DNA from: an uncultured Tenacibaculum sp.
Lineage (GTDB): Bacteria > Bacteroidota > Bacteroidia > Flavobacteriales > Flavobacteriaceae
Assembly: GCA_947504185.1 (NCBI GenBank)
Contig: CANNGJ010000004.1
Location: 1-64,000, forward strand
Length of the DNA: 64,000 nucleotides
Direction of reading: 5' to 3'
The notes beneath the pieces are model-generated. The model had not been told where the DNA came from and made no database searches. It saw only the letters and a program-made list of their open reading frames with translations. The number at the start of each line of letters is the position of its first letter. Position 1 is the first letter of the stretch. The position numbers and the translations under genes are program-made. Shown piece after piece: positions 25,013 to 32,583 of this stretch.

Positions 25013-25123
25013 TTAAAAAGGCATTAATTGACATTGTATTTCAGCGCAATGTCTTCCTCTAGAGGTACATACAACGCCATTCCAACATTGAGCTTTACCT
25101 AAGTTTAAAATTGATTTTTTCAT
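25013..25123 (-). pseudogene. Peptide P6 with half of its leader deleted
   Basis: Only 36 codons. The first eleven residues (MKKSILNLGKA) are the standard leader, but the next part, through the double glycine, is absent. The frame continues directly into a Cys-rich core (QCWNGVVCTSRGRHC, then CQLMPF) with four cysteines. An in-frame loss of about twelve leader codons explains this. Without the GG site the C39 peptidase should not recognise or cut it, so it is probably a dead gene, unless it acts inside the cell. The core itself shows no damage. Confidence 0.75.
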
Positions 25124-25151
25124 AATTAAAATATTTAAGATTATTTGTTTT

Positions 25152-25361
25152 TTATATACAACAATTTGTTGCTGGATGATATTGACATCCTGAAATATAT
25201 GTTCCTCCACAACTTGCGTTGTTTTGAGCTAAATGACTAGTGGTGCAACATTGTAAAGCTGGGTTACAGCATCTAGTTGGTTTTAGCTTCCACCCTCCAT
25301 TAACTAATTTTTGTTCTGCTTTGTTTAAAGCTTTACCTAAGTTTAAGATTTGTTTTTTCAT
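25152..25361 (-). CDS. Double-glycine-leader Cys-rich peptide P7
   Basis: Peptide of 69 residues, leader MKKQILNLGKALNK ending KLVNGG. The 46-aa core is the richest in cysteine, with eight, three pairs of them adjacent (TRCCNPALQCC...NCCI). Vicinal cysteines with this total suggest a knotted, disulfide-rich fold. It shares the Q4 leader variant with P3. Confidence 0.88.
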   Translation of the reverse strand: MKKQILNLGKALNKAEQKLVNGGWKLKPTRCCNPALQCCTTSHLAQNNASCGGTYISGCQYHPATNCCI

Positions 25362-25374
25362 AATGTTTTTTTAA

Positions 25375-25527
25375 TTAAATGCAATATTGTGTATTCATTT
25401 GGCAACAAAAAAACACTCCATATGTTTCTACATCACAATAAGCTTCAGCATCTTTAATAGAGCCATTAACTTGTTTTTGTTCTACTTTATTTAAAGCTTT
25501 ACCTAAGTTTAAAATTGATTTTTTCAT
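25375..25527 (-). CDS. Leader peptide P8 with a Gly-Ser cleavage site
   Basis: Peptide of 50 residues. The leader is MKKSILNLGKALNK, then VEQKQVNGS, so the usual second glycine is serine. C39 peptidases are known to accept Gly-Ala and sometimes Gly-Ser, so it may still be cut, perhaps more slowly. The core is 27 aa, acidic at its start (IKDAEAYC) and has four cysteines, including an adjacent pair. It fills the gap between P9 and P7 and keeps the same upstream sequence as its neighbours. Confidence 0.82.
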   Translation of the reverse strand: MKKSILNLGKALNKVEQKQVNGSIKDAEAYCDVETYGVFFCCQMNTQYCI

Positions 25528-25548
25528 AATTAAAGTATTTAAAGTTAA

Positions 25549-25722
25549 TTATTGAGGTATACAAGGAACATCATATCTGCCTCTAGTAAGAGAAAAACAT
25601 GTCATCATATTTGGTGTGTAATAGCCACAATTTGTGCAAAGGTCTTGAGTTTTACCTCCGTTTACTGTTTTTTGCTCCGCTTTGTTTAAAGCTTTACCTA
25701 AGTTTAAAATTGATTTTTTCAT
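25549..25722 (-). CDS. Double-glycine-leader Cys-rich peptide P9
   Basis: Peptide of 57 residues, leader MKKSILNLGKALNK ending KTVNGG. The core of 34 aa has four cysteines (DLCTNCGYY, MMTCF, VPCIPQ). It is the first peptide after the VKOR gene, with a terminator-like hairpin and a full double-hairpin element between them, so it could be transcribed from its own start as well as by read-through. The ATG shared with the siblings is used, although the frame is open further upstream. Confidence 0.88.
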   Translation of the reverse strand: MKKSILNLGKALNKAEQKTVNGGKTQDLCTNCGYYTPNMMTCFSLTRGRYDVPCIPQ

Positions 25723-25755
25723 AATTAAAATATTAAGGTTACTTTTGCGGCGAAC

Positions 25756-25799
25756 ATTTAAAGACACTCACCGTATGTGTCTATTCTTCGCGAGAGAAT
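25756..25799 (-). ncRNA. Double-hairpin leader element R3
   Basis: Third full 44-nt copy, 33 nt before the P9 ATG. The stems AGACAC/GTGTCT and ATTCT/AGAAT are unchanged, while the first loop reads TCACCGTAT instead of TCAAGGTTT. Loop changes with constant stems support a conserved RNA fold. Confidence 0.65.
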
Positions 25800-25806
25800 A
25801 TTGTTC

Positions 25807-25836
25807 AAAAATGCAAAGCCCTTTTTAAGGGCTTTG
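25807..25836 (-). terminator. Terminator-like hairpin after the VKOR gene
   Basis: On the minus strand CAAAGCCCTT-AAA-AAGGGCTTTG forms a perfect 10-bp stem, followed by CATTTTTG. It lies 13 nt past the VKOR stop and would limit read-through into the peptide genes. Confidence 0.7.
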
Positions 25837-25849
25837 TTGTTGTTATAAG

Positions 25850-27439
25850 TTAAAAAGTCATCACTGATTTTTGACAGCTTTCTTCTAAATCTTCAATAAA
25901 GAAAATTAAATCAGTTCTGTTGTATTCTTTAGGAAACGATTTTCCATTTACTAAAATTTCAGGAGTAAAATTAATAGCATTCTCCTTACACCAAGTACTT
26001 TCTTTTTCTAACTCTTTAATGTATAGTTCTTTTTTTGTAGTGTCTTCCCATTTATTTAACCATTCCTCTGGTTTTACTCCGTTGTAAATTTCATCCATCG
26101 CGGTTAAACATTCTTCTTTTCCTTTATTGTGATAAATAGATAACAAACTATTTGTTATTCTGAAAAAATCATTATCTGTGTTTTCTACATTTACATTAAA
26201 ACGGACTCTTACTTTTACATTATTGTTATACCTACTTAAAATTTCATGAATATGTTTATGTACAGGCTTACAGTGTCCGCAAAATGGATTGGTTATAATG
26301 GTTAATTCTAATACTGAATTAGGGTTCCCAAAAATAATCTCTTCACTGTTTTCTATTTGAGTGTTTATTTGTGGAGACTTATGTAAAAGACTATTAAATA
26401 GAGTGTAATTACGTTTAAATTTAACATTCTCTATTCTTTCTTTTTTTAATTCAGTTATTTCATTAATTAAAGGTTTTATATAATTCCAAATAAGCCAAGT
26501 AACAGTTGCTGTAATTCCGAATGTAATAAAGTCAATTGTAGAAAAACTCTTAATGTATGTGTTAGTAATTAATGGAATTGCAGCTTGTAGCCATAATATA
26601 CCAACTATACTTAAGCATAATAAACACCATTTTTTTATCACAGCATATTGATAATATAAAGAGTATAATGTGATTGGGATAGCTAATAAACTAATGGTAT
26701 AAGAAGATACAGGATTAGTTATTTGAAATAGTGTTAGTAGTGTTATTCCTGAAAAATATAGAATACTTAAATCACTTAATTTATAACCTTTAATTATTTC
26801 TGCTCCTTTAGATGTTAACACTGCATCACAGTCTTTTTTGTCGTCACTACCAGAACAAAAAGCATCACCAATGACTGTTTTTAACCCTAATTCTTGTTTT
26901 ACAATTGCAATACTTGTTATAATTCCTATAATTGATAAAACTATATAGCTGAGAGTATACCAAGAGGTTAAGTTTTTATATAGAAAGAAAGAAGTTAGAA
27001 GGACTAAAGCTCCAAATACAATTAAGCTTGTTGTATTTGAACTCTTTCTTGTATTTGTGTTTTCTTCTGATTGTTCTACAGCTACAATAATGCCTGTAAA
27101 TTTTTTAAGAAAATCATTTTCAGAAATTTTTTCTTTCTTGTTTTCAGTATTGTAAATGATATAGTCTAAATTTTTTCGAGCTACAACAACTAAATCTTTA
27201 CCTTGTTCATTATTTACTTGTGCTATAAAGCAATCGGGTAATTGGAGTAGTGTTTCTGTGTTTGTTGGCACATCCGCAGCTACATTTTCTATATTAAAAT
27301 GATCTAAAACTCCTGTTATTGCATGTAAACTAGGGTAGGAAGGATGGCTTTGTATTTGAAAAGATAGTTCTTCTTTATCAAAAGATATTTGATTTTGTTT
27401 TAATAATCTGCTTACTAAATTGATTAATGTGTCTTTCAA
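25850..27439 (-). CDS. VKOR-thioredoxin fusion with inactive C39-like domain
   Basis: Membrane protein of 529 residues with three parts. Residues 1-120 resemble a C39 peptidase-like fold (SFQIQSHPSYPSLHAITGVL, then LDYIIYNTE) but lack the catalytic cysteine. The central part (about 140-320) has membrane helices with the VKOR signature: a Cys pair around GDAFCSGSDDKKDCDAV and the redox site KKWCLLCLS. The last part is a thioredoxin fold with TNPFCGHCKPVHKH. VKOR passes electrons from protein thiols to quinone, so this protein can make disulfides outside the cytoplasm, fitting the Cys-rich peptides. The start is TTG at 27439, 40 nt after a -7 box; no better ATG exists. Confidence 0.85.
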   Translation of the reverse strand: MKDTLINLVSRLLKQNQISFDKEELSFQIQSHPSYPSLHAITGVLDHFNIENVAADVPTNTETLLQLPDCFIAQVNNEQGKDLVVVARKNLDYIIYNTENKKEKISENDFLKKFTGIIVAVEQSEENTNTRKSSNTTSLIVFGALVLLTSFFLYKNLTSWYTLSYIVLSIIGIITSIAIVKQELGLKTVIGDAFCSGSDDKKDCDAVLTSKGAEIIKGYKLSDLSILYFSGITLLTLFQITNPVSSYTISLLAIPITLYSLYYQYAVIKKWCLLCLSIVGILWLQAAIPLITNTYIKSFSTIDFITFGITATVTWLIWNYIKPLINEITELKKERIENVKFKRNYTLFNSLLHKSPQINTQIENSEEIIFGNPNSVLELTIITNPFCGHCKPVHKHIHEILSRYNNNVKVRVRFNVNVENTDNDFFRITNSLLSIYHNKGKEECLTAMDEIYNGVKPEEWLNKWEDTTKKELYIKELEKESTWCKENAINFTPEILVNGKSFPKEYNRTDLIFFIEDLEESCQKSVMTF

Positions 27440-27478
27440 AAGTTATATATTTTAGAATAGCTATTTTTAAGTTTCCTC

Positions 27479-27544
27479 CAAAGCTATTTTTTTAAGAATT
27501 AAAAAATTGAAAAAAAACCGTAAAAAAAGTAAGGGAAAACCTTA
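27479..27544 (-). promoter_or_regulatory. Peptide-regulon promoter, copy A
   Basis: On the minus strand TAAGGTTTT, 13 bp and TACGGTTTT (27514-27544) form a direct repeat with a 22-bp period. After exactly 27 bp comes a perfect -7 box, TAGCTTTG (27479-27486). It is placed to drive the VKOR gene and possibly the peptides beyond it. The repeat layout resembles operators of LytTR regulators, in which 9-bp repeats are spaced 12-13 bp apart (established for AgrA and PlnC). Confidence 0.72.
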
Positions 27545-27553
27545 TTTCTGGTT

Positions 27554-28237
27554 TTAAATGAGCCCCTTTTCTTTAGCAACTAGTATAAGTTCCCTGTCTC
27601 CCCCTTTATCTTTTACGTTAAATATTTTCTTTAAATGACGTTTTCTTTTTTCAATACTAGCAGCAGATAAAGGAACATAATTGGGCATGTCTTTCATTCT
27701 AGCTCCAATAGATAGTTCATATAAAATTTTTCGATCTATACTATCTATAAAAAACGTTGACGAAATTTCTTTTCTTAGAAGCTTAAGAATTGACTTGCTA
27801 TAAAAGGGCTCGTTATTAAAAACAGAATAAATAGCATTTTTAAAACCTTTAGCGGTTAGATCCTTTTTTAGGATAAACCCTTCTGGGTTTATTGTTTTGA
27901 AAATACTGTGAATTCTAAAATTATCATCAGAAGTAGCAGATATGATTATTCTTGTACTAGGAAAAGTTTTTCTAACGATCATAGCTAAGTCTTCACCAGA
28001 TAGTCTTTTCTTTTGGTAGTTTGGTGAAAACTTTAATTCTAAAATGATTAAATCAAAAGTAATGTTGTTTTTAGAGGTGTTACTTATTATATCAAGACCT
28101 TCTTTTCCACAGTAAGTTAAATTAATATCAAATAAATAGTTGTCATTTCTATTTATTGAATTAATTATACTCTTGTAGGCTTCACAAATTAACGGGCAAC
28201 TATCTATAATTAATATAGATTTATTCTCTTTTTTCAT
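27554..28237 (-). CDS. LuxR-type response regulator with degenerate receiver
   Basis: Protein of 227 residues. The N-terminal receiver-like domain has the expected secondary-structure pattern, but the phosphoacceptor Asp is Glu67 (DLIILELKF), and only one of the two metal-binding acidic residues remains (IIDSCP, Asp12). The conserved lysine is kept (FILKKDL). The C-terminal helix-turn-helix (about 160-227) carries SAASIEKRKRHLKKIFNVKDK. Glu at the phosphosite may lock it in an active-like state or make it respond to something other than phosphate. No histidine kinase gene is adjacent. It precedes the VKOR gene in the same direction and is a candidate regulator of the peptide locus. Confidence 0.8.
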   Translation of the reverse strand: MKKENKSILIIDSCPLICEAYKSIINSINRNDNYLFDINLTYCGKEGLDIISNTSKNNITFDLIILELKFSPNYQKKRLSGEDLAMIVRKTFPSTRIIISATSDDNFRIHSIFKTINPEGFILKKDLTAKGFKNAIYSVFNNEPFYSKSILKLLRKEISSTFFIDSIDRKILYELSIGARMKDMPNYVPLSAASIEKRKRHLKKIFNVKDKGGDRELILVAKEKGLI

Positions 28238-28311
28238 ATTATAAAAATTTATAGCAAATAATTTTTAATATGGTAAAACTAGAATAAAAAGACGTGTTGG
28301 TCAATACCCAA

Positions 28312-28336
28312 TACCCCTAATTGAAGATTAGGGATA
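28312..28336. promoter_or_regulatory. Inverted-repeat operator upstream of the LuxR-type gene
   Basis: TACCCCTAAT and ATTAGGGATA flank a 5-bp spacer with a single mismatch, 75-100 bp before the regulator's ATG. Further copies of the half-site surround it: AATACCC just left and AACCCTA just right, giving four half-sites in about 40 bp. Probably a binding site for the regulator itself or a related LuxR/NarL-type protein. Confidence 0.5.
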
Positions 28337-28418
28337 ACCCTATTTTTGTTAACATTTTTTTAACAAGAGAGAAGAAAGTTTAGTTAGAGGTTTTTTTAAT
28401 TGTTTGTTTTTGAGAGTT

Positions 28419-31244
28419 TTACTTTATTAACTCTTTCTTTAAAAACTTAGCTGTATAACTTATTTTATGTTTAGCAACTTGCTCAGGCGTACCAGTAGCT
28501 AAAATCTCTCCACCACCTTTTCCGCCTTCCATACCTACATCAATAACGTAATCGGCTAATTTTATAACGTCTAAATTGTGTTCAATAATTAACACAGTAT
28601 TTCCTTTGTCAGTAAGTTTATTTAAAACATCCATTAAAACACGAATATCTTCAAAATGAAGACCTGTAGTAGGTTCATCTAAGATGTAAAAAGTATTACC
28701 CGTGTCTCTTTTTGAGAGTTCTGAAGCAAGTTTAATTCGCTGCGCTTCTCCACCAGAAAGTGTGGTAGATTGTTGTCCGAGTGTAATATAGCCCAAACCT
28801 ACATCTTGAATGGTTTTTAGTTTTCTGTAGATTTTTGGAATGCTTTCAAAGAAGTCTGTAGCTTCATTAATGGTCATGTTTAAAATATCTGAGATAGATT
28901 TTCCTTTATAACGAATTTCTAAAGTTTCTCTATTGAATCGTTTTCCTTGACAAGTTTCACATTCAACATGAACATCTGGTAAGAAATTCATTTCAATCAC
29001 ACGAACTCCGCCTCCTTGGCAAGTTTCACAACGACCACCTTTTACATTAAAGCTAAATCGACCAGGTTTATATCCACGTATAGCAGCTTCAGGAGTTTTA
29101 GCAAATAAACTTCTGATTTCGCCAAAAGTACCGGTATATGTTGCCGGATTAGAACGTGGTGTTCTTCCAATAGGAGATTGATCAATATCTATTACTTTGT
29201 CAATATGCTCTAACCCGGTAATCTTTTTATAAGGCATTGGTTTTTTTACCCCTCTATAAATATGTGCATTTAAAATAGGATACAGAGTTTCGTTAATTAA
29301 AGTAGATTTACCACTTCCTGACACTCCAGAAACACATATCATTTTTCCAAGAGGAAATTCAACAGTTACGTTTTTTAAGTTGTTTCCTGAAGCACCAAAA
29401 AGCTTAATACTATTACCGTTACCTTTTCTTCTTTCTTTAGGGACTTTAATTTCTTTTCTCTTAGATAGGTAATCAGCAGTTAATGTATCATGGTCTTTTA
29501 AATTATCAAATGTGCCTTGACTAACTATTTCTCCTCCATGCCTTCCTGCTCCTGGACCAATATCTAAAACAAAGTCAGCTTTTTTTATCATGTCCTCATC
29601 ATGCTCTACAACAAGAACAGAGTTACCTACATCTCGAAGTTTTAATAAAGAATCTATTAGTTTTTGATTATCTCTTTGATGTAAACCAATACTAGGTTCA
29701 TCTAAAATATATAAAACTCCAACCAATTGAGATCCTATTTGTGTAGCCAGACGAATACGTTGAGCTTCTCCGCCAGAAAGTGATTTTGAGGTTCTGTCTA
29801 AAGTTAAATAATCTAAGCCAACATCTAATAAAAATTGAATTCTAGTTCGTATTTCTTTTAAAATTTCTGATGCAATTGTGAGTTGTTTATCGGAAAGTTG
29901 TTTTTCGATATTTTTAAACCAAGTAGCCAATTCTACCACGTCCATCATTGCTAAATCACTAATATTTTTATCAGTAATTTTAAAATGTAAAGCTTCTTTT
30001 TTAAGGCGTTTTCCGTCACATGTAGAACAAGTAACTTCATCCATAAAATCTTTAGCCCAGCGTTTTATTGATGTGCTGTCAGAGTTTTTATATTGGTTTT
30101 CGATGAAGGCAACAATTCCCTCAAAATCTATTTCGTAATTACGAGTAACACCTAAGTTTTTAGATTGAATTTCAAACTTTTCATTTCCACCATGTAAAAT
30201 AATATTCATGGCTTCTGATGAAATCTTACTGATTGGGTCGGTAAGTTTAAAGTTATATCTATCAGCAATGGTTTGTAGTTGTTTAAATATCCAACTACTT
30301 TTTTGTTCTCCTAACGGAATAATTCCACCACTTTTTATTGAGTTTGAAGTGTCAGGAATTACTTTTTGCTCGTTAATCTCATTGGTGATTCCTAAGCCGT
30401 TACATTTAGAGCAAGCTCCTTTTGGTGAGTTGAATGAAAATGTATTTGGTTCTGGGTTTGGATAAGCGATTCCAGTTGTAGGGCACATTAATTCACGACT
30501 AAAATAACGTGGTTTTTCATCATCTACATCAATAACCATTAAAATATTATCACCAGTATATAATGCTGTTTTAATAGTTTCTTCTAGTCTTTTTTCAGCT
30601 GATGGATTTGCAACTAATCGATCGATAACAACTTCAATATCGTGTGTTTTATAGCGATCTAGTTTCATTCCTTTTTCAATTTCACGAATTTCACCATCTA
30701 CACGAACGCGAACAAAACCTTGTTTTGATATTTGTTGAAAAAGCTCTCGATAATGTCCTTTTCTAGATTTTATTAACGGCGCAAGAATAGCGATGCGCTT
30801 TCCATCAAAATCTTTTAAGATGAGCTCTTTGATTTGTTCATCAGAATAGCTCACCATTTTTTCATCAGTGTTGTATGAATAAGCATCTGAAGCTCTTGAA
30901 AAAAGTAAACGAAGAAAATCGTAAATTTCTGTAATAGTACCTACGGTAGAACGTGGACTCTTATTGGTGGTTTTCTGTTCAATAGAAATTACAGGAGATA
31001 ATCCATCAATTTTATCAACATCAGGTCTTTCTAATCCGCCTAAAAACTGACGCGCATACGCCGAAAAAGTTTCAATATAACGACGCTGTCCTTCAGCATA
31101 AATGGTGTCGAAAGCCAAAGATGATTTGCCACTTCCGCTTAAACCAGTAATAACTACCAGTTTTTCACGAGGTATTTTAACATCAATGTTTTTTAAATTA
31201 TGAGCTCTAGCTCCGTATACTTCAATATATTCTTGCTCTTTCAA
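28419..31244 (-). CDS. uvrA: Excinuclease ABC subunit UvrA
   Basis: DNA damage recognition ATPase of nucleotide excision repair; 941 residues, normal length. Two ABC ATPase modules are visible: the first Walker A is [14 protein letters not shown] and the second [10 protein letters not shown], with two LSGGEAQRI signatures. Zinc fingers are present as CSKCNGLG with the C-x2-C near 280, TCSTCDGKR around 410, and CETCQGGG...CETCQGKR near 735-765. Acts in the cytosol with UvrB and UvrC. It stands alone, with a -7 box TAACTTTG at 31268-31275. Confidence 0.98.
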   Translation of the reverse strand: MKEQEYIEVYGARAHNLKNIDVKIPREKLVVITGLSGSGKSSLAFDTIYAEGQRRYIETFSAYARQFLGGLERPDVDKIDGLSPVISIEQKTTNKSPRSTVGTITEIYDFLRLLFSRASDAYSYNTDEKMVSYSDEQIKELILKDFDGKRIAILAPLIKSRKGHYRELFQQISKQGFVRVRVDGEIREIEKGMKLDRYKTHDIEVVIDRLVANPSAEKRLEETIKTALYTGDNILMVIDVDDEKPRYFSRELMCPTTGIAYPNPEPNTFSFNSPKGACSKCNGLGITNEINEQKVIPDTSNSIKSGGIIPLGEQKSSWIFKQLQTIADRYNFKLTDPISKISSEAMNIILHGGNEKFEIQSKNLGVTRNYEIDFEGIVAFIENQYKNSDSTSIKRWAKDFMDEVTCSTCDGKRLKKEALHFKITDKNISDLAMMDVVELATWFKNIEKQLSDKQLTIASEILKEIRTRIQFLLDVGLDYLTLDRTSKSLSGGEAQRIRLATQIGSQLVGVLYILDEPSIGLHQRDNQKLIDSLLKLRDVGNSVLVVEHDEDMIKKADFVLDIGPGAGRHGGEIVSQGTFDNLKDHDTLTADYLSKRKEIKVPKERRKGNGNSIKLFGASGNNLKNVTVEFPLGKMICVSGVSGSGKSTLINETLYPILNAHIYRGVKKPMPYKKITGLEHIDKVIDIDQSPIGRTPRSNPATYTGTFGEIRSLFAKTPEAAIRGYKPGRFSFNVKGGRCETCQGGGVRVIEMNFLPDVHVECETCQGKRFNRETLEIRYKGKSISDILNMTINEATDFFESIPKIYRKLKTIQDVGLGYITLGQQSTTLSGGEAQRIKLASELSKRDTGNTFYILDEPTTGLHFEDIRVLMDVLNKLTDKGNTVLIIEHNLDVIKLADYVIDVGMEGGKGGGEILATGTPEQVAKHKISYTAKFLKKELIK

Positions 31245-31267
31245 GGTCAGTATTTTACAGAAAAAAG

Positions 31268-31275
31268 CAAAGTTA
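31268..31275 (-). promoter_or_regulatory. -7 box of uvrA
   Basis: TAACTTTG on the minus strand is a full match to TAnnTTTG, 24 nt before the uvrA ATG. Confidence 0.5.
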
Positions 31276-31354
31276 CCAAAACCAAATTTATTTTAAAGCT
31301 CATGTTGTAAACAAATGATTGTAAATTGGTATCTTGCAGTTAAAATAGGTAAAT

Positions 31355-31582
31355 ATGAAACTTATTCATTTGGTTCGATATTTTTTTGAGCGTAATGGTT
31401 TTAATGTATCTTCTCGTTTTGCAGATCGTTTAGGAATGCGAGCAACTAATGTGCGTTTGTTTTTTATCTACATCTCTTTTGTAACTGTAGGGTTGTCTTT
31501 TGGGTTATATTTAACGCTAGCATTTTTATTGCGATTAAAAGATATGTTTTATACTAAAAGAACTTCTGTTTTCGATTTATGA
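31355..31582 (+). CDS. PspC-domain-like small membrane protein
   Basis: Protein of 75 residues. A basic amphipathic start (MKLIHLVRYFFERNGF) and RLGMRATNVRLFFIYISF resemble the PspC motif, followed by one or two hydrophobic helices to about residue 63. PspC-like proteins help handle membrane stress; in flavobacteria this short form is common. It overlaps the next gene by 4 nt, so it is co-translated with the K+ channel protein. Confidence 0.7.
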   Translation: MKLIHLVRYFFERNGFNVSSRFADRLGMRATNVRLFFIYISFVTVGLSFGLYLTLAFLLRLKDMFYTKRTSVFDL

Positions 31583-32583
31583 TAAACACCGTATTTCAAT
31601 CAAGATTATATAAGGCTATATTCTTTTCGGTTTTAATTTTATTAATCGGAGTAGGAGGATATTTATTACTGTTTGGATATTCTTTTATTGACGCCTTATA
31701 TATGACAGTTATTACCATTACCACGATTGGTTTTGGTGAGGTACATCCGTTTGGTACAGGAGAGAAAGTATTTACAATCGGACTTATATTATCAAGCTTA
31801 TTTATATTTGGATATGCAGTATCTTCTTTTTCAGAGTATTTAATAAGCGGACAATTTTTTCATCAACTAAAAATAAAAAGAGTGCAAAAAAGAATAGATC
31901 AGTTAAAGGGGCATACTATTGTTTGTGGTTATGGTAGAAACGGAAAACAAGCCATTTCGAAATTAAATAGTTACAATAAAAAATTTGTAGTAGTTGAAGG
32001 AGATGAGGCTATTATAAAGCACTTAGATGAAAAAGAAATTTTAAATATTGAAGGAGATGCTACTATTGATGAAACATTAATTAAAGCAGGTATTTTAAAT
32101 GCTGATTATTTAATAACAGCATTACCTTCAGATGCCGACAACTTGTTTGTGGTGTTAACTGCGAGTCAATTAAATAAAAAATGTAAGATAATAAGTAGAG
32201 CATCAAAAGAAACTTCATATAATAAATTGAAAATTGCTGGAGCCGAAAATGTAATTATGCCAGATAAATTAGGTGGAGCACATATGGCTTCTTTAGTGGT
32301 TACTCCAGATGTTATTGAGTTTGTAGATAGATTAACGATCGAAGGAGATACAACAGCTAATCTTGAAGAAATAGCAATTGATAATTTACCTAAAGAGTAT
32401 CTTGATAAAACTATTTTAGATTTAGACCTGCGAAAAAAAACAGGATGTACTGTTATAGGTTATCGAACACCAGAAAAAGAGTATGTTATAAATCCTGATG
32501 CTTCATTAAGGTTAAAAGGAGGAGCTAATTTAATTGTTTTAGGAAAGCCTGAACAAATAACTAAATTGAGAGAGTTGTTTTAA
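31579..32583 (+). CDS. Potassium channel protein with TrkA-type NAD-binding domain
   Basis: Protein of 334 residues. A two-helix pore domain occupies about residues 10-90 with selectivity filter TTIGFGE (consensus TxGYGD/E). An RCK/TrkA-N Rossmann domain follows (TIVCGYGRNGKQAISKL, then VVVEGDE), and a TrkA-C-like domain sits at the end (about 240-334). It lets K+ cross the inner membrane under control of a bound nucleotide or ligand. Overlaps the PspC-like gene by 4 nt upstream and the SDR gene by one base downstream, forming a three-gene operon. Confidence 0.92.
   Translation: MINTVFQSRLYKAIFFSVLILLIGVGGYLLLFGYSFIDALYMTVITITTIGFGEVHPFGTGEKVFTIGLILSSLFIFGYAVSSFSEYLISGQFFHQLKIKRVQKRIDQLKGHTIVCGYGRNGKQAISKLNSYNKKFVVVEGDEAIIKHLDEKEILNIEGDATIDETLIKAGILNADYLITALPSDADNLFVVLTASQLNKKCKIISRASKETSYNKLKIAGAENVIMPDKLGGAHMASLVVTPDVIEFVDRLTIEGDTTANLEEIAIDNLPKEYLDKTILDLDLRKKTGCTVIGYRTPEKEYVINPDASLRLKGGANLIVLGKPEQITKLRELF

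Noticed and set aside
20315..25799. CRISPR-like array from the regularly recurring leader DNA
   Set aside because: The repeated DNA is coding leader sequence plus short UTRs, with open frames and unequal spacing; no array of short direct repeats exists.
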